A DNA stretch of 64,000 nt from Parapedobacter tibetensis (GTDB lineage: Bacteria > Bacteroidota > Bacteroidia > Sphingobacteriales > Sphingobacteriaceae), in assembly GCF_024704835.1 (NCBI RefSeq), contig NZ_JAMXBE010000004.1:62001-126000 (forward strand). Direction: 5' to 3'. Made by a program: the position numbers and the translations under genes. The notes beneath the pieces were generated by a model that ran no database searches, was not told where the DNA came from, and saw only the letters and a program-made list of their open reading frames with translations. This document shows, in pieces, positions 9,201 through 18,115 of the stretch (positions are counted from its first letter, which is position 1; every line of letters starts with the position of its first letter).

Positions 9201-9651
9201 TCAGGATGCGCCGGTGGGCGCCTATTGCACCAACAATACGAATACCTCGGGCTATATCACCACGTATGACAAACAACTAGTGGCGGCTAACACCTACGTG
9301 CTCTCCTTCTGGGAGAAGGGCGGTACAGTGAGCATCCGCAATAGCGGGGCCGTTGTGGTGAGCAACACCGTGCTGCAGACCAAGGGCTCATGGCAGCAGC
9401 GGGAAATCAGGCTACGGAATGTGTCGGGCAATCTGGAGATCATCCCAGCGGGTTACGTCGATGACCTCCGGTTGTATCCCTTGGGTGCAGAAATGGTGAG
9501 CTATACCTATAATCAGCTTGGTGCAGTGACCACCGCTACAGACAGCAAAGGGTACACCATCTACTACGAATACGATGAGTTCAACCGGCTACTGCGGGTG
9601 AAAGACCGCCAAGGCCGCATCCTGCAGGACTATACCTATCACCTCAAATAA
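6217..9651 (+). CDS. Large exported RHS/YD-repeat protein (first of a pair)
   Basis: 1144 residues. A Sec signal peptide (about 1-29, ending SVKGQ) precedes a conserved N-terminal block (NAATLGLFGEYPVSHFTGVPQIGIPLHTI, then GWVGMGWNLAAGGAISRLIR) typical of the Bacteroidota protein that accompanies DUF6443 RHS proteins. The middle is Tyr/Ser/Thr-rich. Around 970-1090 there is a jelly-roll-like segment (YVLSFWEKGGTVSIRN), and the C-terminus has YD repeats (YTYNQLGAVTTATDSKGYT, YEYDEFNRLLRVKDRQGR). It ends 9 bp before the second RHS gene. A role as a shell or partner for the toxin carrier is inferred from context. An alternative start is 6250. Confidence 0.85.
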   Translation: MSVPLRHLASGMRLILPCLFSAVFFSVKGQMPVAPRSLPSPNAATLGLFGEYPVSHFTGVPQIGIPLHTISSGDVNVPISMDYHASGFRPDMHPGWVGMGWNLAAGGAISRLIRDMPDESNLSTYGIANYGYYFNHGILNTANWNTTTYMQSIAQGPESSKDTEPDEFSFNVNGISGKFYMGHDGQWKVKSDRPVRVAFDGTFLSVPFTAPMGSPPEYLGYLKPFSGFTITDENGIQYIFGGTTNAIEYSIDFFEQNTDHWAANTWYLTKIIYPLGDEVAFVYERDAFINQMTIAVNNNLGTSSQGSGGIFNPVPGCSSWDYRSIYASYRGQLVSPVYLTSIAAKHEIVRFIRSTSTELRYAQTVYDWMYSQWQSHGSYDSFLPFLEDYSYDNTYPTNLNKLQWKKLDQIRIEVDGELKKAYNFAYSASGSQRLTLQSIREQGSGGGLLKPYSFMYNTSVSLPGYLANMTDHWGFYNGTYADISNTSTYHLTYHGYRQPNATYLQAGTLSRITYPTGGVTNFTFEPHYYRMAVPEERWNAPTTMSSNTLAGGLRIRKISSHDPEFPSSKVEKEYFYVNGYNSGSNVSTLQSSGILGGQSRYYFDDYRVKSFNGSNTYSQSRFSSQSVLPACENSRGSHIGYSEVVEKRSDGSYTITKYSNFDVSIYSDYSTPNLEQSRTAYSPYHSRAYTRGNLLEEFKYSATDILLTRQRWHYLYVLPQKTVRSMQARSFNVCPGTAVSVREGTAYVHDISTFSPFSETTTEYDENGDNPVVTTKSYTYDADYKLLKQEQTVDSRGQTVRTKYRYAFDVLTNYSSTYNNAQLYPYSYLVYSHNIATPVETVTTVVEGGTERITGATVLTHTPTRQYYYPGYQWRSVPHTAFGLKNVTPLNLSAYTPFSITRVSGGETTTLDPSLRKQMEYEFQAMRTYNKTKPVGAIGASGDVTTTIFGQFMKHPIARVTGGRYLESAYSSFETMANDSDWRGGGGQVLTRYSNQDAPVGAYCTNNTNTSGYITTYDKQLVAANTYVLSFWEKGGTVSIRNSGAVVVSNTVLQTKGSWQQREIRLRNVSGNLEIIPAGYVDDLRLYPLGAEMVSYTYNQLGAVTTATDSKGYTIYYEYDEFNRLLRVKDRQGRILQDYTYHLK

Positions 9652-9660
9652 CACATCATC

Positions 9661-12600
9661 ATGAGAAAGCGGACAACACATATACATTTGGCCCTGGTTG
9701 CAATTTGCCTCTCAATCCATGCTGTTTTTGGGCAATCGACCAACAAGAACTACATCCGCATAGCAGTGCCGATAGAGCCGTTCACGACACCAACGGCCTT
9801 GAGTGCGGCGATGGCAGACCACACGAAGGTGCGCGTGGACATCGATTACTACGACGGGCTCGGACGTGCCTTGCAGGGCGTGGCATCGAAAGCCACGCCG
9901 GCAGCGGCAGATCTGGTGACTCCCATCGCCTATGATGCTATGGGGCGCCGCGATAAGGAATACCTGCCGTACGCGGCAGGCACGGGCAATGCGTTCCGTA
10001 CAAATGCCGTATCGTCGCAGCAAAATTACTATTACAACACGCCCCCGGTCGGCCAATCCGCGACGTTCTATGCTCACACTACAATGGAGTATGAGGCCTC
10101 GCCGCTCGACCGGGTGAAAAAGCAGGGTTTCCCGGGCGAAGCCTGGCAACCGTCGTCTGCGGAGGAGCACATGGTTGTGACGGATTACCTTTCCAACAAC
10201 ACGGAGGCGTACACTGCGGTGGCCACGATGCGACGGGCTACACACTACGGCGTGACGCTTTCAGCCTCGGGTGTGCCGACCTTAGTAAACGAGGGGGTGT
10301 ATGCCACCAACCAGCTAGCGGTAACGGTGATTAAGGACGAAAACTGGGCGGGCGGGAACGGTACGTTCGCCAGTCGACTGCACACCACAGAGGAATACAC
10401 GGACAAACATGGGCGTGTAGTCTTACGGCGTACGTTCAACGGCAGCAACGAGGTGCTGAGCACATATTATGTATACAACAACCTTGGCCAGCTGAGCTTC
10501 GTGCTGACGCCGGAGTCGAACCCGGACCGGAATACGGGTGTACCGACGGCTACAGAACTCAACAATTTAGCATATCAATACAGATATGATGGTTATGGGA
10601 GACTGGCTTATCGTTGGTTGCCAGGCGGGGGTACCTGGGAGACGTACAACCACAACAAGTCGGGTTGGCTGGTCTTCCATCAGGACAGCCGCCAGCAACA
10701 GGAGACCTATTCGGGTTTCGGCCCAGGAAAATACCATACGTTTTACAAGTATGACAGGCTCGGACGGGTGGTGATACGGGGTATCGAGAAGGAACGCACT
10801 GTCAACCGGGAGACGATAGAGGGGTATCTGGAAGGCCATGCATACCAATGGGAGGAACGGTCCGCGACCACTGGCAATTTCCATGGATATACGAACCTGA
10901 GCCTGCCGGGGGCGACCGAGCACATTGAGGTGTTGGAAGCAAACTACTATGATGATTATGCGGGTGTCCCCGGTTTACCACACAATGCCTCGGGAAGCTA
11001 CAGCAAGCTCACGCGGGGTCTGCTGGTAGCCAGCAAGGTGAAGGTGCTGGGTACGGCCTCCACGTACCTGTGGACGGTGAACTATTACGACGATGAGGGG
11101 CGTCTGGCACGGCAATGGAAGCATCACTATCTGGGGGGATCGTCGAATGCGAACAAGTTCGACGACATCACCAACGAGTATGACTTCAGCGGGCAGCTTA
11201 CGAAAAGCACGCGCAAGCACCATACCACGAGTGCCGTCACGGCTGCGGTGACGGTGGTGACGGAATACACTTACGACCACCGCGGGCGCGTGCTGGACAC
11301 CAAGAAGTCGGTGAACGGGGCCAGCCCGACGACCATCTCCCGTAGTGCGTATAACGAGGCCGGGCAACTCCGGACGAAGCGGCTGCACAGCACAAACGGG
11401 ACGGCTTTCGGGCAAGAGGTCACCTACAGCTACAACGAGCGCGGGTGGCTGACCAAGACGGAGACGGACCAGAACCTGTTCAAGCAGGAACTGGCTTACA
11501 ATGCCGGCACTGCCCCGCAGTACAACGGTAACATCACTTCCCAAGCCTTCACGCGGTACAATACAGCGGCCACACCGGTTTTGGTGACCGACACATACAA
11601 CTACACGTATGACAACATGGGTAGGCTGACACAGGGGTCGATGGCAAGTAATAAGGGACGGGAGACACTATCATACGACAAAAATGGCAATATCAAAACC
11701 TTAATACGTACGGCAACGAGCAGTACGGTGGTTGACCAATTGACCTATAACTACACAGGCAGCAAGCTCACCAGCGTGGTAGACGCCAATACAAGCACTT
11801 CGGCGACCTACCAGCTTCCCGGCACGACCAGCTACGCCTATGATGTCAATGGGAACATGAAGACCCGGGTGAACAGCGGCAGCATGGGCAATAACATCTC
11901 GGCCACCACATACAACTACCTAAACTTACCACAGAGCATCACGGCGGTCGCGGGCAATGTGACTTATGTGTACGATGGCACGGGCAGGAAACTGCGGAGC
12001 ACCAACGCGGCCATCGCTGAAACGCGCGACTACATCGACGGGATCGAATACGTGGGAGGTGCCACGATGGAACTCATCCACCACGAGGAGGGGCGTATCA
12101 CGCGCAACGGCAGCACCTACACCTACCACTATTTCATCCGTGACCACCTAGGCAACAACCGGGTGGGTTTTGCGCAGGGCACGAACGTGATCACACCTAA
12201 CTTTACGGCGGATTATTATCCATTCGGCCTGCAATATCAGCAATTTATACGCCCGGGTTCGCCGAAGAATAACTATCTTTACAACGGGAAGGAATTGCAG
12301 GATGGGATCAAGCAGTACGACTACGGCGCGAGGTTCTACGATCCGGTGATTGGCAGGTGGGGAGTAATTGATGAAAAGGCTGAAAAGTATTCATTTTTAA
12401 CTCCCTATAATTATGCTGCTAATAACCCGATAAAGTTCATTGATCCGGATGGCAGGGACATCATCATATTTTTTCATGTACAAAACTCGAGCGGTAAATG
12501 GAAACAGGAATCGTTCAGATTCACGGGAACCAATGCTTCCAGCGCACCGCAGCATTATTTTGTGAACAACGTGATACGGGCTTATGAGTATAATGTGGGT

Positions 12601-13077
12601 AATGGCGGAGGAAAGAACCTGTTGGAAGCAGCGACTAATTCAGAGATTGAAGTGGAATTAAGATTAAGCCCCGATGATAGGCATCAAGCAGGCAAAGTTC
12701 AATGGAACCCATTTAAGGCGCACCAATTTGAAGATTTTACGCTTTCTCCTGCCACTGCTTTAGAGCATGAGATGGCTCATGCTGTTTCTTTTTCTAAAGA
12801 TGTGGCATCTCATAGGAAGCGACAAGGAACACCTGATTCTCAATATGGAAATGTCGAAGAACGGCGTGTTATCACTGGTGCCGAACGTGAAACAGCAATC
12901 AAGAACAAGGAGATGAAACCAGGGCAGGTTAGAAAATCTCACGATGCAGGGAAAAGTATCAGGGTCAATGATCCCACTTCAACTCAAGAGTCAAAACCCT
13001 TTCCTTGGTCGATATTTAACGACAGATTTCCAATATTCATGCCTAATACATCAAATCGACCGTTTTATGAGTGGTAA
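9661..13077 (+). CDS. DUF6443/RHS toxin carrier with C-terminal HExxH metallopeptidase tip
   Basis: 1138 residues. Signal peptide (1-25, ending VFGQ); DUF6443-like N-terminus (about 30-170, IDYYDGLGRALQGV); a long run of YD repeats; then the RHS core with DHLGNNRVGF (about 827), [16 protein letters not shown] (from 886) and FIDPDGRD (about 925). The variable tip (about 930-1138) contains EHEMAHA with HEMAH at 1036-1040, a zincin HExxH motif, and downstream VEERRVITGAERE that may supply the third ligand. It resembles M91/NleD-like effector peptidases. RHS shells enclose and release such tips as antibacterial or anti-host toxins. A signal peptide instead of PAAR/VgrG parts suggests Sec-dependent export, not T6SS. 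Confidence 0.88.
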   Translation: MRKRTTHIHLALVAICLSIHAVFGQSTNKNYIRIAVPIEPFTTPTALSAAMADHTKVRVDIDYYDGLGRALQGVASKATPAAADLVTPIAYDAMGRRDKEYLPYAAGTGNAFRTNAVSSQQNYYYNTPPVGQSATFYAHTTMEYEASPLDRVKKQGFPGEAWQPSSAEEHMVVTDYLSNNTEAYTAVATMRRATHYGVTLSASGVPTLVNEGVYATNQLAVTVIKDENWAGGNGTFASRLHTTEEYTDKHGRVVLRRTFNGSNEVLSTYYVYNNLGQLSFVLTPESNPDRNTGVPTATELNNLAYQYRYDGYGRLAYRWLPGGGTWETYNHNKSGWLVFHQDSRQQQETYSGFGPGKYHTFYKYDRLGRVVIRGIEKERTVNRETIEGYLEGHAYQWEERSATTGNFHGYTNLSLPGATEHIEVLEANYYDDYAGVPGLPHNASGSYSKLTRGLLVASKVKVLGTASTYLWTVNYYDDEGRLARQWKHHYLGGSSNANKFDDITNEYDFSGQLTKSTRKHHTTSAVTAAVTVVTEYTYDHRGRVLDTKKSVNGASPTTISRSAYNEAGQLRTKRLHSTNGTAFGQEVTYSYNERGWLTKTETDQNLFKQELAYNAGTAPQYNGNITSQAFTRYNTAATPVLVTDTYNYTYDNMGRLTQGSMASNKGRETLSYDKNGNIKTLIRTATSSTVVDQLTYNYTGSKLTSVVDANTSTSATYQLPGTTSYAYDVNGNMKTRVNSGSMGNNISATTYNYLNLPQSITAVAGNVTYVYDGTGRKLRSTNAAIAETRDYIDGIEYVGGATMELIHHEEGRITRNGSTYTYHYFIRDHLGNNRVGFAQGTNVITPNFTADYYPFGLQYQQFIRPGSPKNNYLYNGKELQDGIKQYDYGARFYDPVIGRWGVIDEKAEKYSFLTPYNYAANNPIKFIDPDGRDIIIFFHVQNSSGKWKQESFRFTGTNASSAPQHYFVNNVIRAYEYNVGNGGGKNLLEAATNSEIEVELRLSPDDRHQAGKVQWNPFKAHQFEDFTLSPATALEHEMAHAVSFSKDVASHRKRQGTPDSQYGNVEERRVITGAERETAIKNKEMKPGQVRKSHDAGKSIRVNDPTSTQESKPFPWSIFNDRFPIFMPNTSNRPFYEW

Positions 13078-13078
13078 T

Positions 13079-13663
13079 ATGATTTCAAAACACAGTATCG
13101 GGTGTTTATTGCAATTAGACAACATAATTGCATTTATTTCCCTTTTATTTGTGTCGTGTTCAGGTTCAATTAACCGATATGACGAACCAGTAGAGTACGT
13201 AGACTTGTACTATGCAAAAGGGTATGTAGACTCAGATGGCCCTTGTGAAGATGATTTTGATGGACGTGAAGTACTCGATAAAGGAAGTACTTATATAAGT
13301 CGGAATGAATTTGAGGCAATTGAGAGACTCCTTGCTGAGTCAGAGGTTTCAAATGGTGTGGCTTCGACATATGGTATGTGTTTACAAAGTAATTTCCATT
13401 TTGCGGATAGTAGCACTAGCCGAGTATGTGTAGGACAGTTTGGAAACATGACGATAGACGGTAAATCATACGTGAGACAGGATAGCTTGGTTTATTTACT
13501 TAGGAAATACTCAGGCTTTTACAATTACTATAATCGTGAGGAAGTCGTAAGATTTTGTCAAGAGCTGTCTTCATTCGGTATTCCGGAAAATTATCGCGAT
13601 ATGACAGGAGATCTTGATACAACTAGTGTTTTTTACGCAAAAATTCGCATATTGGTAGAATAA
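13079..13663 (+). CDS. Candidate immunity lipoprotein for the metallopeptidase tip
   Basis: 194 residues from the ATG at 13079, one base after the RHS stop; a longer in-frame start at 12944 lies inside the RHS gene. The N-terminus has a hydrophobic segment ending LLFVSCSG, a plausible lipobox with Cys at about residue 27. The rest is acidic and Tyr-rich with no family I recognise. The position immediately after a variable toxin tip is where immunity genes lie, so the role is inferred from position. A lipoprotein immunity would imply the toxin is neutralised in the periplasm or outer membrane. AT content is higher than in the RHS body. Confidence 0.7.
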   Translation: MISKHSIGCLLQLDNIIAFISLLFVSCSGSINRYDEPVEYVDLYYAKGYVDSDGPCEDDFDGREVLDKGSTYISRNEFEAIERLLAESEVSNGVASTYGMCLQSNFHFADSSTSRVCVGQFGNMTIDGKSYVRQDSLVYLLRKYSGFYNYYNREEVVRFCQELSSFGIPENYRDMTGDLDTTSVFYAKIRILVE

Positions 13664-13708
13664 CCTATTTTTAAGTCATACGACTATGGCGCGAGGTTCT
13701 ATGATCCG

Positions 13709-14470
13709 GTGATAGGCAGGTGGGGAACTGTGGATCCACTGGCGGAAAGCATGAGAAGGTATTCGCCGTACGCTTATACCTTTGATAACCCAGTACGTTT
13801 CATCGATCCGGATGGGATGAGAGCATGGGATTTCAACAATGACGACGACGATCCATGGAAGAAATGGAGGGAGATACTGGAATCGTTCGGCTTCAAATTG
13901 ACCAATAGTGGTGTTGAGCAGTCGAACGATCCGGCAGTCCAAGAAGAGCACTCAAATATGCGTAAAGCGGCTGGGCAAGTGGGAAAAACGATTGAGGCGG
14001 GTTATGAAGCACAGAAGGACGTGCTAACTTGGATTCCTGGGACAGAGGTGATATATGATGTATTAGAGTACTCAAATGGAAAGCTGACCCTTGAAGAAGC
14101 AATAGAGAGAGGGGGGGTTAATGCATTGCTTGGGATAACTGGAGGTAATCTTTCTAAAAACGGTATAAAACTCTTAGGAACGACGGGGCAAAACTTACTG
14201 AATTCAGTTGAGAACCCAAAACTTAAAAATCTAGTCAAGGATCTCTTTAGGCCGACGGCGCAAATAGGAAGCGGTAGTTCAATGGATGCTTTTAGGGTTG
14301 AGCAATTAACTGGTGGGACAGTTGGGGGTAAATCTCACCATACGAAACTTTTGAACTATAGAACGGCACTTCAAAAAGTTTGGAGCAATCGGGCAAACTT
14401 GTCTCCTTCGGATAAACAAATTACTAAACAACTTTTACAAGATATTCAAAATGCACTTTCAGGTTATTAA
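13709..14470 (+). CDS. Orphan RHS tip 1 (core junction, pretoxin region, toxin domain)
   Basis: The frame opens at 13664 just after the previous gene's stop and reads [17 protein letters not shown] without a proper start; GTG 13709 ([12 protein letters not shown]) is the first possible one. It repeats the RHS core end through FIDPDGM, then a region shared with tip 3 ([36 protein letters not shown]) resembling pretoxin linkers. The C-terminus ([40 protein letters not shown]) is the presumed toxin, of a kind recurring at RHS ends that I cannot name with certainty. It has no signal peptide or repeats, so it is probably a silent cassette usable after recombination into the full RHS gene. Confidence 0.8.
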   Translation: MIGRWGTVDPLAESMRRYSPYAYTFDNPVRFIDPDGMRAWDFNNDDDDPWKKWREILESFGFKLTNSGVEQSNDPAVQEEHSNMRKAAGQVGKTIEAGYEAQKDVLTWIPGTEVIYDVLEYSNGKLTLEEAIERGGVNALLGITGGNLSKNGIKLLGTTGQNLLNSVENPKLKNLVKDLFRPTAQIGSGSSMDAFRVEQLTGGTVGGKSHHTKLLNYRTALQKVWSNRANLSPSDKQITKQLLQDIQNALSGY

Positions 14471-14843
14471 AGATGAGTATTACAACAGATTGATAACAGA
14501 GTTGAAGAAACAAATTCCTCAATTTACGTCCGTATTTGACGATGAGGATGGGGTTTATCCTATCTTGGGAGAGTTTGGTCGATTTCTGTTGGATAATATA
14601 GATAATGAAGTGATTGCTAGTAAATCATTTCATTATATAAATCGTGCAATAGAATTGGGGGGAAATGAAACCGAGGATGTTATTGTTATGCAGATTTTCC
14701 ATCCTATTTATAGTGATAAATCACACATAAGCAAGGTGAAGGATTACTTGTCAGGAAAAGCGCTAAAGGTTTTTTTAGAGTTTGAAAACAGGTATGATGA
14801 AAGGCCAACCAAAGATGATGACGGTGCGCCGCCGGAAAAATAG
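14451..14843 (+). CDS. DUF7674-like immunity protein for tip 1
   Basis: 130 residues, starting inside the last 20 bp of tip 1, which suggests translational coupling. The pattern ([42 protein letters not shown], then an acidic helix) resembles the DUF7674 proteins that sit beside polymorphic toxins. It is likely cytoplasmic (no signal peptide) and would bind the toxin domain encoded just upstream. The C-terminal tail [15 protein letters not shown] is low complexity. Family assignment by eye. Confidence 0.65.
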   Translation: MHFQVIKDEYYNRLITELKKQIPQFTSVFDDEDGVYPILGEFGRFLLDNIDNEVIASKSFHYINRAIELGGNETEDVIVMQIFHPIYSDKSHISKVKDYLSGKALKVFLEFENRYDERPTKDDDGAPPEK

Positions 14844-14996
14844 AACGGGTACTATAAATTCGGCTGCATCGAGCCCGTCAATGCCGTTGAGCGTTTCCGC
14901 GGTCTTCCGGTCGAATGCGGGCCTGTCGGTCTCGACCCAGATGTATTAGTGCACCCATTGACGCCATTTTTTATGGTTGTCGATAGTTAAAAGGAT

Positions 14997-15416
14997 ATGG
15001 TTTCTGATTGGATCCCGTTTGTGGTAATCGATTATCTTGAGTTTATCGAAGGTTTTGAAAAACTCCTTAAAAATGGAGGTATGGATCACAATGATCTCCG
15101 CGGACAAAATGACAAGGCAACAATTGGGGGTTATAGATATTTTTATCATGGAGGAGGTTGTAAGCTTGAAAAGGATGGTGTTGTCTGTGAATTTGACTAT
15201 TTACCGGAAAATGGCAATCCGATAAAATTCAGTACTTGGAAGTTCGGCGAATATATTAGGACAAATCCCAAATGGAATAATTTTTCATACGATACGGAAT
15301 TGATTCATAAAGAGTTGAATAGGTTGGTAGAGCTTAAAAAGTTATTCTATTTAAAAGAGTTTGGCGTGGTATATCCTGTTTTTCAAGTTAATGATAAGAT
15401 CTTATTGGTAGAGTAG
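14997..15416 (+). CDS. DUF6896-like immunity protein without an adjacent toxin
   Basis: 139 residues. The central YRYFYHGGGCKLEKDGVVCEFDY, followed by a conserved Trp (FSTWKFGEYI), resembles DUF6896, a family common in RHS/polymorphic-toxin immunity arrays. The 153 bp upstream (14844-14996) carries no RHS junction and no recognisable toxin, so this immunity gene has lost its toxin or protects against toxins of other strains. Start uncertain: the first Met at 14997 is used, with no clear ribosome binding site. Confidence 0.6.
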   Translation: MVSDWIPFVVIDYLEFIEGFEKLLKNGGMDHNDLRGQNDKATIGGYRYFYHGGGCKLEKDGVVCEFDYLPENGNPIKFSTWKFGEYIRTNPKWNNFSYDTELIHKELNRLVELKKLFYLKEFGVVYPVFQVNDKILLVE

Positions 15417-15443
15417 TAAACCGATATCTAATTTTAGACAAGA

Positions 15444-16240
15444 ATGAACAAGGTTCATCCTGCGATCGGAAGGTGGGGAGTTATTGACCCACTTGCGGAG
15501 CAGATGCGGAGGCACAGCCCGTATAACTACGCGTTCAATAACCCGATGCGGTTCATTGACCCGGATGGGATGTGGGCTATGCCGCCCTCGACTCACACCG
15601 ATCAGTGGGGCAATGTATTGGCTATATATGACGATGGAGATTTGGGTGTTTACAAGCACGATGATGCAACGTCAAAAGATGATATTGATAAAAGGCGAAA
15701 ATCAACCGGGACCACTTCCGGGTGTGGTAAGCGTATGGGTGAAACTTGGACACCTTTTGGTTTTGCTGACTTTGAACATTTCCAAAAAAATGGAGTTGCT
15801 GCGGATGGTTCGGTTAAGGTAGGGGACCAAGCGAGAATAGACTTTGATTCGGACTGGGCGTTTTATGAAGTCAGGGAATCCTTTCAAAGAATCCGTCTGC
15901 ATACGAGTATTCCACGAAGGCGGGAGGGTATGGCGATTGGGATATCAAGCGGAATTCCCCAGGTGGGTACTATTATGGATCCAAACTATATGGGCGATAT
16001 GCGTCAGCTAGGGATGCCGGTAATTTTGCCGCAGGTGCAGTGGCTGAACGGTCGATGATGCCTAATTTAATTCTGGATTATGGATTTGGCCTGTACAATC
16101 AATCGAATAACCGTAAGGGTGTTGCAGCGATAATGGGTGGGTTGGACTATTATATGGGAGCAGTACAACCAATAACGGGTTTTGGCATACTGAACTACCG
16201 TGCCAACTACGGAGAGAACGTTTGTCAAGACATGGAATAG
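15444..16240 (+). pseudogene. Orphan RHS tip 2, frameshifted toxin cassette
   Basis: Starts [20 protein letters not shown] and runs through [13 protein letters not shown] into a variable domain ([35 protein letters not shown]). Between about 15866 and 15905 the sense moves from this frame to the next: the other frame then reads [39 protein letters not shown] and LDYGFGLYNQSNN and stops at 16240. That second part has the look of the toxin-44 (Ntox44) group of RHS/CDI tips. As it stands the first frame ends at 16058 in unrelated residues. A silent cassette that has decayed, or a sequencing error in one base. Confidence 0.75.
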
Positions 16241-16272
16241 AAGCGGGAAAGCGGTATATAAGGAGGTAGTCG

Positions 16273-16737
16273 ATGAAAAGTATAATTGGTTTAATTGTAG
16301 CGGCGCTTACGCTTTGTGTCGGATGTACGGATAATCTGATTGTGTATACGTACAAAGGAACGAGCGTTACACGGAAGGATATCGGTGCCACCACGTACCT
16401 TTATTATGGGGATTATTCCAAAGGGAAGTATCCGAATTCGTATGTTAAAATCACTTACAGCGGGTTCAATAATGGTTTGCTTGCACACCTGATTTTCAAT
16501 TCGGACAGTTCCGTTGAAATAAGACGAGGGAACGGCTACTTCGATTTTAAAAGAAATAAGACGGAAAAGCTATTCGCCAAAGAAATCGAGAACCCGGATA
16601 ATATCAGATGGCATGACAGTATAAAAGGCAGGTTTGACGATGTCGTATTTCTCACAGATGTTTTATCACTTGAACGGAGCGAAAATACGAAAAATAAATC
16701 CAAAGTTACGGCTCGATATATAAAGGAGAAAAAATGA
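16273..16737 (+). CDS. Candidate immunity lipoprotein for tip 2
   Basis: 154 residues with a strong ribosome binding site (AAGGAGG at 16260-16266). The signal peptide ends LTLCVGC, a clear lipobox with Cys at residue 18, then a short polar domain (TYKGTSVTRKDIGATTYLYYGDYSKG) and a Lys-rich end. No known family recognised. It follows tip 2 by 32 bp and precedes the next RHS junction, the usual position of an immunity gene. As with the 13079 gene, lipidation suggests protection on the periplasmic side. Its own ribosome binding site means it can stay expressed while the upstream tip is silent. Confidence 0.65.
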   Translation: MKSIIGLIVAALTLCVGCTDNLIVYTYKGTSVTRKDIGATTYLYYGDYSKGKYPNSYVKITYSGFNNGLLAHLIFNSDSSVEIRRGNGYFDFKRNKTEKLFAKEIENPDNIRWHDSIKGRFDDVVFLTDVLSLERSENTKNKSKVTARYIKEKK

Positions 16738-16748
16738 ATCTGGGTTAG

Positions 16749-17475
16749 CAGTACGACTACGGCGCGAGGCTGTATGACCCGGTGATCGGGAGGTGGGGAA
16801 CGGTGGATCCGCTTGCTGAAAAGATGCGGACTTGGTCACCTTATACATATGCGTTCAACAATCCGGTAAGGTTCATCGACCCGGATGGGATGATGGCGTG
16901 GGATTTCAACGATGGCGACGATCCGTGGGAGAAGTGGCGTAGGATTTTGGCGATGTTCGGCCTCAATCTGCCGGGCACAGGGAATAAGCCCTCAGAGGAT
17001 CCCGAAATTTTGTCAGAACAGGAAGATAGCCGGGCGAGTGCAAAAGGTTGGCGCGGATATTAAAAAGCTGTATGATGCGCAGAAGGAGGCCGTGACTTGG
17101 ATTCCCGGTACGGAGTTGATATACGATGCACTTGAATATTCAAATGGGCAGTTGACCCTAGGGGAGGCGATGGAGAGGGGAACAGTTAATGCGGTTCTTG
17201 GCATGGCTGGGGGGAATTTGGTTAAAAAAGGAACTCAATTAGTCAGTAAAACGATTTGGAAAGGCAAAGGCAAAGCACGAATAGATGTAGAAAACCCTAA
17301 TCCGGCAAGTAGGCCGCGCCAAGTTCACTATCAGGATAATGATGGGAATAAGTATATTTATGATCCCTCTACCGGATTATTTAAGGATGCACCAGATAGA
17401 GTAAACAAGTTGCTAAATGATTCTGATTTCAAAAAAGGAATCGAGAAGGGGCTGCGGTACTTAGGATTTGATTAG
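16749..17475 (+). pseudogene. Orphan RHS tip 3, frameshifted in the pretoxin region
   Basis: Reads [33 protein letters not shown] and [11 protein letters not shown], paralogous to tip 1, then meets a stop at 17061-17063. Homology to tip 1 resumes in the +1 frame from about 17042 ([23 protein letters not shown]). The slip falls in GCAAAAGGTTGG at about 17041-17052, where removing one base restores one long frame. The C-terminus (RPRQVHYQDNDGNKYIYDP, then LNDSDFKKGIEKGLRYLG) is a compact toxin domain of a kind often seen at RHS ends, possibly type 24. GTG 16782 and internal starts give only pieces. Confidence 0.78.
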
Positions 17476-17498
17476 CAACCAATGATTTTTCATTCAAA

Positions 17499-17942
17499 AT
17501 GATAGTTTGTAACTTAAAAATGCTCGAATTGTTGATAGGTAGCTTAGCCTATGGGAAGAAACTTAGTAAAATTTTAATTGCTCTCTTAGAAGAAGGTTTT
17601 ATAGTGGAAAATGGGGGTTATTTTCTTGAAGTCTTATTAAAGGCACAAAAACATATAGGCGGAAAGGATTTTATTGATAATACAGGATATGAATGCTTTA
17701 TAAATTCTTTACATATAGATGATTATATTGATGATGATTTATTTGTTCAGTCCCTTCTTTTCGTACGAGAATTGAGCAGCAAATGGAGAGAGTTTAATAC
17801 AGAAGAAACTTTGGAAATAATATTGAGCCAGACTGATTTTGGATTCAATATAAAGTTTCATGTGGTCCGCATTGGAGAAGAGTATGTAAATAAACCTAAA
17901 CTAAATGATTTTAGGGAAGCTGTATTGATTCTTCAAAATTAA
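17499..17942 (+). CDS. Candidate immunity protein for tip 3
   Basis: 147 residues, 23 bp after tip 3. No signal peptide or lipobox; helical and acidic (IDDYIDDDLFVQSLLFVRELSSKWREF). I recognise no family. The position between one tip and the next junction is the evidence for an immunity role. The start could also be the Met at 17520. It is strongly AT-rich compared with the RHS body, as are most immunity genes in this array. Confidence 0.6.
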   Translation: MIVCNLKMLELLIGSLAYGKKLSKILIALLEEGFIVENGGYFLEVLLKAQKHIGGKDFIDNTGYECFINSLHIDDYIDDDLFVQSLLFVRELSSKWREFNTEETLEIILSQTDFGFNIKFHVVRIGEEYVNKPKLNDFREAVLILQN

Positions 17943-18115
17943 TCCCCAACATGACGTATACGTGTTGCGTATGCCGCTATTTCCAAGTCCGGCGCAAGTG
18001 TTAAGCGCAGTGTCATCGTCTCTTGGATTGTCAAAGGCACAGGCCAGGCCACCATACAAAGCCTTTACGCACGTAAGACCCGAGCAAGGGTCATTCGTTT
18101 ATTGGTAGGTGGGGT

